A stretch of DNA of 64,000 bases from Diadema setosum (lineage: Eukaryota; Echinodermata; Echinoidea; Diadematoida; Diadematidae): NCBI RefSeq assembly GCF_964275005.1, contig NC_092689.1:2511001-2575000 (forward strand), read 5' to 3'. The notes below the pieces were generated by a model. That model ran no database searches. It had not been told where the DNA came from and saw nothing but the letters and a program-made list of their open reading frames with translations. The stretch's first letter is position 1, and every line of letters starts with the position of its first letter. Shown in pieces: positions 1 through 12,500 of the stretch. Both the position numbers and the translations under genes were made by a program.

Positions 1-107
1 AATTGAGGAATACAATTAACAATGATAGCTTGGGAAATATTCCTTTCCACTCATATATCAAACTGAAGGTGCAGAAACATTGACATATTTCTTCATCTTT
101 ATCATCA

Positions 108-260
108 TCATCACCATCATCACCACCACCACCATTATCACCTTCATCATATCCATCACCATCACTATCATTATCATCATTGGCACTGTACACACAACTG
201 ATGAGGATTTACCATAACTCTGGATGAAGCACCTCTGCTGTAAAATGGTACACGCACACA

Positions 261-300
<40 letters not shown>
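108..300. repeat. (TCA)n-rich tract and (CA)n microsatellite
   Basis: ATCATCACC-type repeats (about 108-180) and a CA array (255-300). They lie in the TTC19 intron after exon 7; the long minus-strand frame here is a repeat artefact. Confidence 0.9.
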
Positions 301-302
<2 letters not shown>

Positions 303-369
303 TTAATAATTAAAAACACAGTTTAATATGATGTGATTTCATCTCATACTTAGTACCACATGACCACAC

Positions 370-3300
370 CTTTATGCATGTTGACCGATGCTAAATTGCA
401 CAGGATGGTTGGCACCATGGATGGCGAGTCTTTCTCAGCAAGCAGCAATGCTCTCTGCATGTAGCCCTCTGCTTCATCAAAGTGACCCCTCATATCACAG
501 ACTGTCCCTAGGTCATTCAGTAGAACCAAAGTCTACAGAAAATTATTGGAGAGAAAATATTTCAATTTTTTTTTTTTTTTTTTTTCATGTTTAGCTTGAA
601 AAAACAAAAATGGCATTACAATATCGTCTGGTACAACAGGACACTGCTAACAATTTGAGGTTTGTAATCCATGACCTCCAAAATTGTTTCATGACACTTG
701 CTCCTGCATCAATTGCACCCATGAAATTTCTACACACTATAAAACCACAAATATAACCCTAACCCTATTCCTAATCCTCACATCAAACTAAACCTGAAAA
801 ATCCTATCACAACACTGACCCAAACTCTAAGTCCCTGGAGAAAATAAGACGAGAGCAGTTGTCGCAGGAGCAAATATGGTGTCACCTCAAAAATACATCC
901 ATTCCATTTCCCTGTCACAATTGCAATCAGCGACTGCTCTACAACACTCTCTTCACATAAAGTGTGGTGGCTACATGCCCACACATTTCTTAAATTACTA
1001 CACATACAATGACATTTTAGTGGGTGATTGAGCTTAACAGTCATTTCCCCTACCATATTTTATACTAATATGACATCAACCTGTCATAAAACATGCACAT
1101 TATCAAGTTTAGCTGCTTAATGTCACATATTTACATATTCAATGAAACTGAACAAGTCAGTTGCAAATTTGACTATGACCAGTGATTCCTGCTCATTGCA
1201 AGCATTTGGTATATATTTCTGTTATCTCAGTATCAAATTTCTCCAACCATACCATTCCTTACATTAGCCCTTAGAAGGCAACAAGTTTGTATAACATTTT
1301 CTTTCATTTGTGCATATGGGTTTTGTTGTTTTTGTTATTTCTTTTTTGAATTCCAGGAGCTGTAAGGGAAGACAATTGAATCCATTCATTACCTGCGGGT
1401 GCGACACGTCATCTTCTTGTAAATCCTCTTCACATATCTTTAGGGCCTTCTTGTAGTACTGCTCTGCCTCGGCGAGTCTGTTTCTTGTGGTGAGGAATCT
1501 CGCAAAGTTTTCCATACACATCCCGAGGAGTGCTTTGATGTTTGTTATCGCATCACGGCTAGATATTATGGAGACAGGAAGTAATAATCCAATCACAACA
1601 TCAGTTGATTATCTGATATAGTTTCAATCCATAGCCTTGATACATAAAACCACAAATTAATGTAGCACTTGATGTAATAATAAATGCCAGATTGAATCAT
1701 CACGGTCAACCTGAAGCTCTTAACCTCTTCAGACAGTAAATCTTACATACCTGCTCTATGGATCATATGGTCATGTCCGCTGTAGGCAAGAAATGTCCGA
1801 ATATAAGTTTGATATTCTTGATCAAGACATTGGGTCAGCAATCTGAAGGATGGGGAGTTTGGGGTGGACCCAGAAAAAGTAAATGTTCTGAGCAAAGTAT
1901 TGATTTCACATGGAGCTGGGAGCACATCTAAAATGGACCAGTGAATACTCGTTCCGGGGACACTTATGCACACAGCTGGTATTTCTGCTTCTCTCAACCA
2001 CCCTGTCTGGCACCAATAAGAAGTAGTGTGAATGCAAATCATGATATACAGAACATATGAATCATCTTTTCGTCAGCTTAGATAAGAAATTGCCGTCCAT
2101 TTAGCGACTCCAACTTTCTAGTTTTCAGGCAACTTTCTGTAATATCTCCCACTCTCTGGCTTGTGTTTGAATTTTTCCTGCTCCAATTGTATGATGTATT
2201 TCCTCCTCCAATTGTATGATGTATTTCCTCTGGCTTGAAATCTAGCCTTCTCCCACCAAATTCAAGTTTTGTCATATATGTTAAAAAAAAAAAAAAACCC
2301 CAAGGCTAAAATAGAACCAGAGAGCATCTTTATTCCTAGAGCTTCAAGGGCCTTGAAGCAGGCAGACCCTGGCCACAAGGGATATACCTTGGTAGCACTT
2401 TGTGCACATAATGTTGTGTGTGCACGTTCACGAAATCTGAGTGTCCAGTTTGCTAGGGCCCAGGCCAGGGGGTGGGAGAATTAGAATCACCCATTTAAGA
2501 GACGCTAGGGGTTGGAATATCTGTCTATTCCACACTGCATTTTTGGTACGAGAGATATACCATTTACATTTGTAAAAATTAAACTTTGTTATCATCCTTT
2601 TGGGAGTGAAATAGTTAATATACTGTAACATACCTTTCATCCGTTGGGTCCTTTGGTGTGTCTTTAAGTAGCTTCTCAGACATTTCGATGCACCATGAAT
2701 AGCCTAGCTCTGCATCCTCATTCCTGTTGGCAGTGAGATAGGTGAAAGGAATAGTTACTCATGTGATTGTGGTTGTCTTTTTGTTTCACTTTTACTTTTT
2801 TGCAGGGGAGGGGGTGGTCACAAACCATGAATGCAGAAAATTTGCAAAAAAACTTGAAAGTATAAATAAACAATGATTATGCACAAATTATTTGGAAAAG
2901 CCCAACAGTTTACCAGTAGATAAAAGTCAGAGCAACCTTGTGTGCTATTGGCATATGTGAGTGGCTACATGTTATTGCCTGTTTGTGTTTATTAGATTTT
3001 AAGAATTGTAACAGATTAGAAGTGAGAGAAAAAAAAAAAATATCCAGGAAACATGGACAATTTGAGAGACAGGAACATCCGGTAGAATCTCATAAAAGGA
3101 AGATACAGAAGTTACACCACTATTAAAGCAGTTGTACAGTTTTCTATGATAATGCCCAACATCCTACACGTAGAAGTCATTGTGGAAACATGACACTGAT
3201 TTACTGGAACCAAAAGGACAGAAAATATTTGCATAATTTCCTCTACATTTATTATATCACAAAAACAAGAGGTAGACAGATGTATATGCGAAACAGTAAG

Positions 3301-6094
3301 ATGTACATCTTCATGCAGAGCTACCATAAGAGATAGAATGCTATGCTGAACGTATGCTCTGTGCTTGAACAACTGGGGGGGGGGGGGGAATTTTACCTGC
3401 CCATGCGTTCAAAAATTGTTGCTAGCTTTAGTGAGATCTCCACCACAGCTGGGTCTCCCTGAGGTAGCCCAGTCTCCAGCAGGACCTGTAGGGTATCCTT
3501 GAAGAGGCTCTCTGCTTTGATGAGACGGCCATGGCGCAGGTTGAAATCAGCCATCTTCACTCAAGAAAACCAAACAGAAGCAAATTTCATCACCCACTTT
3601 CATATTACCATGCTTGGATTAATGAATAGATTGAGGCTTGAAGAATGCCAAAGACCAGGTCGATGTCAATAAAGGGGGCCCCGAGAATTCACCATTTTCT
3701 TTTTTTTCTCTCTCTCTTTTTTTTTTTTTTTTTTTGTGTAAATTAGCCCTTGATAAATGAAGCTACATTAAAATACATGCCAAACAAGGAGGATCCCACA
3801 CTATTTTCATGTACTGGTACTTTTCTAGTCTTCCTATTTCCAATGGTCTTGTTTACACACTTCACTTTGACATAATTTAGGCTAGGAAGGCATGCTAGTA
3901 CTACAGTACTGTCTTTAAGAACTCAATGGACTATGGCTCATCGGATATCAACAAATTTCCTAAGTGACAATGTGTAACACATGTTCAGTTTTCCAAACTC
4001 TGACCTGATCGTAAGTATAAGCCAGTGCCTGCTTGTTGTTCTCTTGCCGACACATGGTGATGGCACGATGAAAGAATTTCTCCGCGTCTCCAAGTCGGTT
4101 CTCTCTTTCAGCAATCTGAGTTCAGAAGAAGAAAGTACCGCGTATTCAAAATGACTCACAAATATCCTATTACAGACTGGATGTATGAGACAATTGTAGA
4201 TAGTTGGTGGGAATTATTTGAAGATTTATACCACCAAATGACTGATATCATGTGTACCCTCCAAAATGGGGAAGGAGGGAAGGGGTGGCCAAGGGACAGA
4301 GGAAAATGGGCTTTTATCTTCTGATATATCATTAACTAGTTATTTTTTTCATGGAAAACATGTTTGCATTATGAGTGTTCTGTAACTGCAAGAAATACAA
4401 ATAATTCACATGGATGACAGTCTTTTTTATTTCCTGAGATATGTGGAAACTGAATATACATATTCCTACACATTTTTATTACAATTTGACTGGAATTTGA
4501 CAATGATTAAACTCAGGAGCAAGAATGCCAGATTTAGTGAAAAAACAAAAACATCCAACCCAAACAGGCAAGTCACATAAATTTATAAAGCATTTAGTTC
4601 CAGCAAAAGTGAAATTAAATGTTCTGTTGAAAGTGCATGCAGTTTATAAAAAGTTACAATTGCAGATCAACAGATTTCAGTGCAGTGCTCAAAACAGACA
4701 GAAGTGATTCCCTCCAAACAATAAATATAATGAAACAAGAAAATTCTTAATCCATTACTCTTTAACGTGCACATTATTAGAATACTACCTCTTTTTGCTA
4801 TAAAATTTGTCACTTTTGTATTTAAGCTTCTCTGCTAATCAGAGAATTTCATTCATCTTTTGAAACCACAATCTATATACTTACCAAAGCCCGAGCAATC
4901 ATCTTTTCTATTGTTTCTTTCTTGTCCTCAGACCAGAAGGTGAATGCTAAGCCTGCAGAACAGAGTGCTAAACCTGCAGTCAATACCGGTATCAGGCAAA
5001 AGGGTAAATTAATGTCAATGGCAGTACTGATGACAGTCCGATATATGCAGGAAAACTTCCTTAAGTCCCCCCACACCTACTTAACCACTCGCAAAACATA
5101 AATGTGTGTGAGACTGTAGATCTGCGTGCATCCATGCGCGCGTAAGCTAGCGAGGACAGGATACTGTCCCTGCCTGGAGTGTGGTATGGAAAAATGGGGG
5201 GGGGGGGGGACATTGTATTGATAAGGAAGTCTTTCCCTAGATGCCTTCCCTGCACTTTTGTATTGTGTATTTAAATGGTCCTCATGTTGTTATTCCTTCC
5301 CATTTCCTCCCTAAAACTCTTTTGAATTATGAAAAGTGTTCTAACTAAATTTACATGCAAGTTCATGTAGAATACTGGACAATTTTTTTTCTTTTTTTTA
5401 ACAAGTAACCATATCGAAATTTAAAGATGTTCTGTTACGCTAGTGTTAAACCCTCTCTTTGCTAAGATGACAACATATTGCATTGCCAAAGAATATGACA
5501 AATTTTCAGCTTCAAATTATAAAGAGGGTCATTTTCAACTAAACTACCAGTGATGGCTGATAAAGCACATCAGATATTCCACACATTTACACAATTGTAC
5601 AACATATAGAAACATTCTGTTCTTACATGCAGTTAGATTTTAAACACAAAATTCCGGGAAATTTTCTAGTTTTCTAGACCGTGAAATATTCATCATCTAC
5701 CCTTAATGTTCTCGGAAGATTGTTCACTGCCTCTGCTTCCTTTTGATTCTTGATGGTAATTATTGCTAGTGCTACCACGACTGCGACTTTGCACAACACG
5801 AGCCACCCGAATTGGTAGAGCTTGGGCGAGAATTCGTGACCGACAACCGTGGGGATAGACCGGCGTGTGGATGCCGCGACGTTCCGGTGCTGAGTCCACG
5901 GGTGCGGGCTGTGACGGGAACATTGTTCTTCCCACAAATCTTGCTTGAAATTTTCTCATGTCATCTTTTGTCGTTGAGCACAGGTTGTTAGGCCCGTTAT
6001 TTAGCTGTCTTTCTAATCCCTTGAAGGCACGGCACGTGCCTAATTGTCGAAAACGGTCTGCTCGTAGCAGCAGACGAGTCTGAAGAGTTGCCAT
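370..6094 (-). CDS. TTC19: TTC19-like mitochondrial tetratricopeptide protein (partial, 7 exons)
   Basis: Exons read on the minus strand: 6094-5701, 4973-4885, 4115-4005, 3554-3397, 2723-2634, 1558-1393, 532-370. All have GT/AG borders and phases that join without a stop, giving about 390 residues. The family is TPR protein 19 of the inner mitochondrial membrane, which supports complex III by clearing Rieske-protein fragments. The chosen start at 6094 gives an Arg-rich presequence (MATLQTRLLLRADRF). An in-frame Met at 6211 is possible but less like a targeting peptide. Exon 2 gives a short hydrophobic stretch ending in SEDKKETIEK. Later exons carry TPR helices that match my memory of human TTC19: KQALAYTYDQ, VEISLKLATIFERMGR, LLGMCMENFARFL, AEQYYKKALKICEE, RGHFDEAEGYMQRA. 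The last visible exon ends in NMHKG in phase 1, so the final TPR and C-terminus lie off the left edge. It is head-to-head with BBS12. Confidence 0.9.
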
Positions 6095-6578
6095 ATTGCC
6101 ATCTTTTTGTATACAATCATGTACACAATGCACGTGTGTGTAGGTAGGGCAAAACAAACCCCGGGTCATCTCGACCTCAGAACAAATTTTGGCAAACTTT
6201 GCACTCTGCAAAAGTTGAGGCCGAGTCTACTTGCAGAAAATATATTTTATTGTACATTAGTATCATTATTGTTATGTATTTAGCTTAAGACTGTTGAAAT
6301 TTTCAAGTGGAAAATACTCTGTGACACATTCAAATTTTAGCGGTATTTGATTCTACTTAGGTTGTTTATTTTAAACGTCTTTTATTATTTTTTTCTGTGT
6401 GTTAGGCCGAGTTGGTAGGCACCTTCGCGACGTGATGCTTTGTGTCACTGCAACTCAGCTGTTGTAGACGTGCATGTGTGTGTGTACCGCTGCGCTGTCC
6501 AGTTCGTGTTACTGTTAGTGGTTCAAATGCTGTTTTAGAGCGTCAGGTGGATCCCGTATAATGCTCTAGAATCCAATG
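6095..6578. promoter_or_regulatory. Putative bidirectional promoter between TTC19 and BBS12, with probable non-coding BBS12 first exon
   Basis: The TTC19 start codon (6094, minus) and a strong GTGAGT donor at 6579 (plus) are about 485 bp apart. No open coding exon runs into that donor, so 6578 is proposed as the end of a 5' untranslated BBS12 exon spliced to the coding exon that begins at about 9506. No TATA box stands out. Divergent sharing of a promoter is inferred from geometry only. Confidence 0.45.
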
Positions 6579-6978
6579 GTGAGTGGGTGAAGATTGTATC
6601 TAAATTATGTGTCATTTGTGTGGCTAGTAGAAGATCCAAGCTCGAGTACCACCAGTACACGTGTAGGCCTACAGTATGTAGAGTAGCGGGGTCACCACCG
6701 CCACTGCACTGCCACTGGTAGTCAATGTACTGTATGGTCCAACCTTCCCCTGTCCTGCCCCTAGCGCACCCCTGGAGCTCGGGCTACATTTCTGCGTGGT
6801 TGGCACCAGCTGAAGCAAGGTTTAACTTGTTATGTGAATTTGGCTGTGCCGGGATTTACCGGTCGCCATAAAGCTTAGTTGATTTTTAGCATCATTGCCC
6901 AAATCCATACCAAAGTCCAAGGCAAATTGCTTCCAAGAATCGCCAGCATTCTTACTTTAGTAATACAGTGTAGTAATA

Positions 6979-7544
6979 TTAAAGGGAAGGTAAACCCAAA
7001 AAGCAATGTGGATTGAGTGAAAGCAGCAACATTAGTAGAACACATCAGTGAAAGTTTGAGGAAAATCGGACAATCGATGCAAAAGTTATGAATTTTTAAA
7101 GTTTTGGTGTTGAAACCGCTGGATGAGGAGACTACTAGAGGATATGACGTATGAGTGGACAACAATACAAAGAAAATATAAAGGAAATTCAACAAAAATT
7201 CACTTTTCTAGAATTATGAAAGAGCAATGGACCAACCTCTTTCAGAAAGCAGGGGGAATAATTGCTACCCCTAACATATGTCAATATCAAGTTGATGGAA
7301 TTTGTAATTTTCATGAAAAATGGATTTTTGTAGAATTTTCTTTATATTTTCTTGGTATTGTTGTCCACTCATACGTCATAACCTCTAGTAGTCTCCTCGT
7401 CCAGCGGTTCCAACACCAAAACTTTAAAAATTCATAACTTTTGCATCGATTGTCCGATTTTCTTCAAACTTTCACTGGTGTGTTCTACTAATGTTGCTGC
7501 TTTCACTCAATCCACATTGCTCTTGGGGTTTATCTTCCCTTTAA
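6979..7544. mobile_element. Foldback (MITE-like) element, family A, TTAA-flanked
   Basis: The segment begins TTAAAGGGAAGGTAAACCC and ends with the imperfect reverse complement (TTATCTTCCCTTTAA). The arms are inverted for more than 200 bp each: the block around GAAAGTTTGAGGAAAATCGG returns as CCGATTTTCTTCAAACTTTC. No transposase is visible, so this is non-autonomous. The TTAA at both outer edges fits a TTAA-targeting superfamily (piggyBac or Kolobok type). It lies in the proposed 5' UTR intron of BBS12. A second, interrupted copy is at 26168-26941. Confidence 0.8.
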
Positions 7545-7854
7545 TAACAATGTCATGAACGATCGCAGATTAGAGGCCACAATGTTGCATGGAGTCTGTT
7601 GTCATTGTCACACATGCTACAAGTTAACTATACACAGCCAGTCGCTGTAAATAGCGATACAGTGTCTGGTCGGGCTAGCTACAAGTCTGTAATGCATGTG
7701 GTTACATACATACACACACATAGTGGGTCCGATCCTATAGATCCTTGCACTTGTAGTGTGGGTTATGTGCATCGGTTTGGCAGGGCATGGCAGGGGGCTT
7801 GGGAACATTTTTCTGGGTGGGGGACGGGGACGGGGGACGGGGACGTCGAATTCA

Positions 7855-8447
7855 CAAATATCTGGACCAGAGATCATTACTCACCATCATTCATGCCTTC
7901 ATCACCAGCCGCCTCGACTACTGTAATGGCCTGCTCTACGGTGCCACTGCTACCCAGATTGAGAAATTACAGCGGGTTCAGAATGCAGCTGCCAGACTTG
8001 CCACAGGCACATCCAAATTTTCCCACATGCAACCTGTCCTCCGTCAACTGAACTGGCTTCCCATCAGGTCCAGGATCCACTACAAGATACTTCTGCTCAC
8101 TTTCAAATGTATCCATGGTCTTGCCCCTCCTTACTTATCTGATCTCATAACCATCCGTCACCCATCCCGGTACACCCTCCGCTCCTCACAAGGTATCACA
8201 CTGAATCACCCAACTTCCAAGATGCTGGCCACACTTGGTGATAAAGCATTTTCATCTGCTGCTCCCAAACTGTGGAATCAACTTCCCAAAACTCTCCGCA
8301 GCCAGCAATCTCTCGTCACCTTCAAAAAACATCTAAAAACCCACTTGTTCCGTTAATATCAATAATCCACTGGTAAAGCGCATTTGAACATGTATGTCTA
8401 TGGAAAATGCGCTATATAAATGTATTATTATTATTATTATTATTATT
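7855..8447 (+). mobile_element. 5'-truncated L2/CR1-like LINE fragment (RT C-terminal part and 3' tail)
   Basis: An open frame to 8356 encodes the thumb and C-terminal segment of a non-LTR reverse transcriptase: HAFITSRLDYCNGLLYG, LQRVQNAAARL, LNWLPIRSRIHYKILLLTF and a C-terminal KTHLFR. After the stop comes a GCGCTATATAAATG block and an ATT-repeat tail, the usual 3' end of this LINE group. The palm with its YADD motif is missing, so this is a dead-on-arrival copy. The same protein segment occurs in the longer element at 55176-58260. It sits in the proposed first intron of BBS12. Confidence 0.88.
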
Positions 8448-8554
8448 GTCAATGTTACCCCTCCCCCTATTAAAATGGGGAAAAAATATCTAAAGTTGGA
8501 TCCTTTAAAAATTCATGGGTGTTCTGATGTTAGTTTTTTTTTCCCATTTTTTTT

Positions 8555-8611
8555 TGCCCCCCCCCTTTTATTTTACTTTTATTTTATTTTTTTTTTTTTT
8601 TTTGGGGGGGG
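8555..8611 (+). repeat. Poly-C / poly-T / poly-G homopolymer cluster
   Basis: Consecutive runs of C, T and G with almost no complexity. They create a long open frame that is not a gene. The rest of 8450-9500 is intronic, with A-rich runs at 9240-9275; nothing coding was recognised there. Confidence 0.7.
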
Positions 8612-9508
8612 GGTCTTTTTAATGAGCCAAAAAGGTGGCATAATCATTACGAAATCTTATACATATGTCTTTGCCTGTACGTCTTTCTCTCTCGGTCTCG
8701 TACATGCATTTGTTTTTCTTTATTGGTTGGAATACTTTTGCTCTACACTCTTCCTCTCACTTTCCCCTTCTATTGTAGAATTGTATCCTATATCAAAAGT
8801 GATTACCCGTACACCACTTAATTGCTGGTATTTCATATGTTTTGAATTGCAAATTTTGTTTATTACTTACAATTGTCATGACTGTTGTATCTTCTTATTT
8901 GGTTCACTGACAATTATGATTCATCTATTGATCTCTAATCTTTATTATGTGCTAGGAAGTGACACTCTCTTTCCACCTCCCTGAGAGAATTTGAAAAGAA
9001 TTGTACTTTTGTGAGCCCTGGCCCACATATCACTCCTTTACATCTCCATCATATGTTTGTTATATTGCAATCATATGGCCAAATAGATTTAGATAGATGA
9101 TCATAATAATGATAATGATGATATTGTTTGTCCCGTGTGGTGCACCAATATGATATCAGGAATAATTTTCCAACTCAAATTTGATAGGCATTTTCAGCTT
9201 ATGAACAATATTTCAAATAGTATCCTGTACACCTGTAAGGAAAAAAAAAAAAAAAAAACGAAAAAAAAAAAAAACTGCTACACAAAAGTTAGTACCTATG
9301 TGTAGCAGTGGTGTAAAAATGTATAGCAAATTGTGATGCCATACCAGGAAAATTATTCCCTGTGTAAGCAAGGAGTGTAACTCCTTGGTGTAAGTATGAC
9401 CGTTATGCTTTACAGATTATTGCAATATTTGAAAAGTTTTTGCTACCATATTTGTAATTCATGTTTTGTTTTCTATAGTCTCTCTTTTGTATCATTTCAA
9501 CACAGAAA

Positions 9509-12500
9509 ATGACTGTAAATGCTTTGCATGCATGTAACTCCACTACAGGACATTCTGGTCTTCAAGCATTGCAGGTCATAGGTAATACCCGGTATTACTA
9601 AAACAATTACTGAAATTTAGGTTACGATCCCCTAGTACCAGTACACACAGTTTGTTGTCATTTACAATTATTCTGAATCAAAGCCCACACATAGTACTGG
9701 ATTTGTCACTCTGAAATATGCTGGGAAAACTTATTCTAATCTAAGCCGGCTAATGAGTATTTAAAGGGACTGTACAGTACTGGTTGCAGTGGGGATTCAT
9801 GTTTTGAACATTCCTAAGTGAGATAATGAGAAACCGCTTATGAAATATGAAAGAACATATAATTTAAGGATTCAACATTTATTTGATGAAAATTGGTTTT
9901 CAAATGGCTGAGATATCCAAAAAAGTGATAATGATAAAAGGCAACAGGCCACACCTTTTATTAGGATCTCTTTGTTTCACCTTGTTTTTGGGTATTTCAG
10001 CCATTTCAAAACCGATTTTCATCAAATAAACTTTTGATTTTGTACCCCTTAGAATTGCATGCTCTTTGACATCTCATAGAGTGGTTTCTGAATATCTTGC
10101 AAAACGTTAAAAGCTAAATCCTCACCTCAACCAGAACTGTAGGCCCTACACACCCTTTAAGCCATATGAAATATTGAAACTTTGTTATCAAACAGTTTTG
10201 GATGTTTTCATTACATATACTGATCAGATGAAATGCTGTCCAAGAGTCACATGAAACAAAGTTATTGTCATACTATGTAAATGAAAATATGTTTCTGACA
10301 TTTACAGATTATAAGTGTAAAAAGGGTGGACAGCTAGATAAATAGATTTAAGTAAACCATTACATCATACCAGACTCTGCTCCATAATCTTCACTTGATA
10401 TCGATAGATATGAATTGTATTGTTCATTTAGGATGGATTTGAATCTAATCATATAATTTTTACCTCCCATGCAGGTTCTTCAGTAAGGTCCTTCCTTGGG
10501 CCCGCCAAGAGGTATGAATACATGAATTCTTTGTGACAGTATTGACCTCATAGATAACTACGTTCTTCTGCAAATTGTGCAGCAGGAAGAAAAAAAAATA
10601 TAGTAATTTGAGGTTTTATTGTCACGTGAAAGGAAAATTGATAGGGTGATGTATGCTCTTAAAACAGTGAAAAAAAAGAATAGTAGGTCAGAAATGTGTG
10701 TTGTTTGTTTGTTTTTTTTTTCATTTTATTTCATTTCCAATAACAAAAAACTCTTTTGGCAAAAATCAGTACAATGTTGTAACAAAAAAAAAAAGAATTT
10801 TAGTGAAGTAGGACAAACAGCAAGAATATCAATGCAATTTCAGTGACAAGCTAAGCGTGAAAGCATGGAGATATAATGTCCATGCCAATTACAGCATGAC
10901 TGTAATCTTCCAGAAGGTGATTGATGTTCTACACCCATCCTGAGATTCATCAAATTTGGCCTACATTGCTTTTAGTCCACTCTGTGACTTGCCGTGTCGT
11001 AAAACATGTTTCACTGGCAGGTACAGTATACCATTGTTTGGTTGTTCGCTGTTTAGTGCAAGTAGAGAATGTACAAAATGTATTTGTCATTTTCTCTTCA
11101 TTATGCAAATAAAGGTGTTAGTTTCATCGTTTATTTGTTATTGTTGTTGGGGTTTTTTTCCCAGTATCAAATGTGTGCTTGATGGGGACAGGAATGAAGG
11201 CAACCTCATCAGTACTACAAATGAACTGCTGCAAACTCTGGATATTGAAGTAAGTCATGTTGCAGTTATTCTGTAGACAGAATGTATGGAGATTCCAGTA
11301 AAAATAAATAAATGATACCAATACCATCAGTATATTATGTTTATTTGTTATGAAAGTATAATCCATCACAAATTTTTATGTTATACCCTTTACAGATCTT
11401 CCTAAATTACTAGTATTACATTTAAAGCAATCAGCAGTCAATAGGATGTGAAGAATATAGGACCCCCACCTTTCTTGCTTTTTGTAATTTTTTACTATTG
11501 AATTAAGTCATTGTTACTTCCTTTCTGTTTTTGCTATTCAAACTTTGACAAAATGTCATTACTTCACTGATATACTAATTGAATTTTCATTGCCCCATCT
11601 CTTGTCTTCACATTTGTGCTATCATGTTTGTCTCTTATATTTCCCCTCCATATTTTGTTGAAGCACCCTGTTGGTCAGTTGGTCAGAGAGACCTGCTTAT
11701 CTCAATACAAGGTCCATGGATCTGGCTGCTCTACATTGGTCACTCTTGTTGGCCTGTGGGCTGGACAAGTGCAGATTCTGCTTGACAAGGTAATTTTATT
11801 TTTTTTTTTTTTTTTTGGTGCCTTTGCTTCCTTGGCCCTAGTAGCACTTTGTGTCCTCACACAAAAATATTAACTGTTAGATGAAGGTGACAAGATTTAA
11901 ATTTAGGTATGTTGTCAAATATTTTGGTGACCCAAAATATTACAGTCTAGCTCCAGAAATTTATCAAACATTCCTTTCTCATTCCTCATAACTCTGCTCA
12001 CCTATCCCCCCCCCAAAAAAAAAAAAAAAAAAAATGGTACTTCACAACCCAAGTACAACAGAAGATGAAGAAAGGGTTGATGTTATTTGAGATAGATTTG
12101 CAGATTGATCATGCAGTTTGTGTTCCTAGAGCAGGATTATTTAAATGCATGACTTTGTTTCTCATTACCACAGGGAGTACCGATTGATGAAATCATCAAG
12201 TACGGAGATGTTTTCATCGCAGAATGCTTGAAGATTGCAGACAAGAATGCCATTCCTTTGCACTTTTCCTCTCGTCAACCCAACGCAGAGTTTTTTCGGA
12301 AAAGCAGAAGGACCACTCATACCAGTTTTACTCATTCTGTAGGCAGAAGTGAGCATCTAATACAGAGGAAAGTTGGCGGTGAGGAAGGAACCAGTAATTT
12401 CAGTGTACCCAGGAGACAATGTGATGTCAACTTTAACCCAGGCAACCCCAATTACAATAGCAACAATTGCAATCCTGATCATTTGTCAAACTCCATGGCA

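Noticed and set aside
58-297. Minus-strand frame beginning with alternating Met-Cys-Val-Cys-Val
   Set aside because: It is a translation of a (CA)n microsatellite and TCA-type repeats, not a gene.
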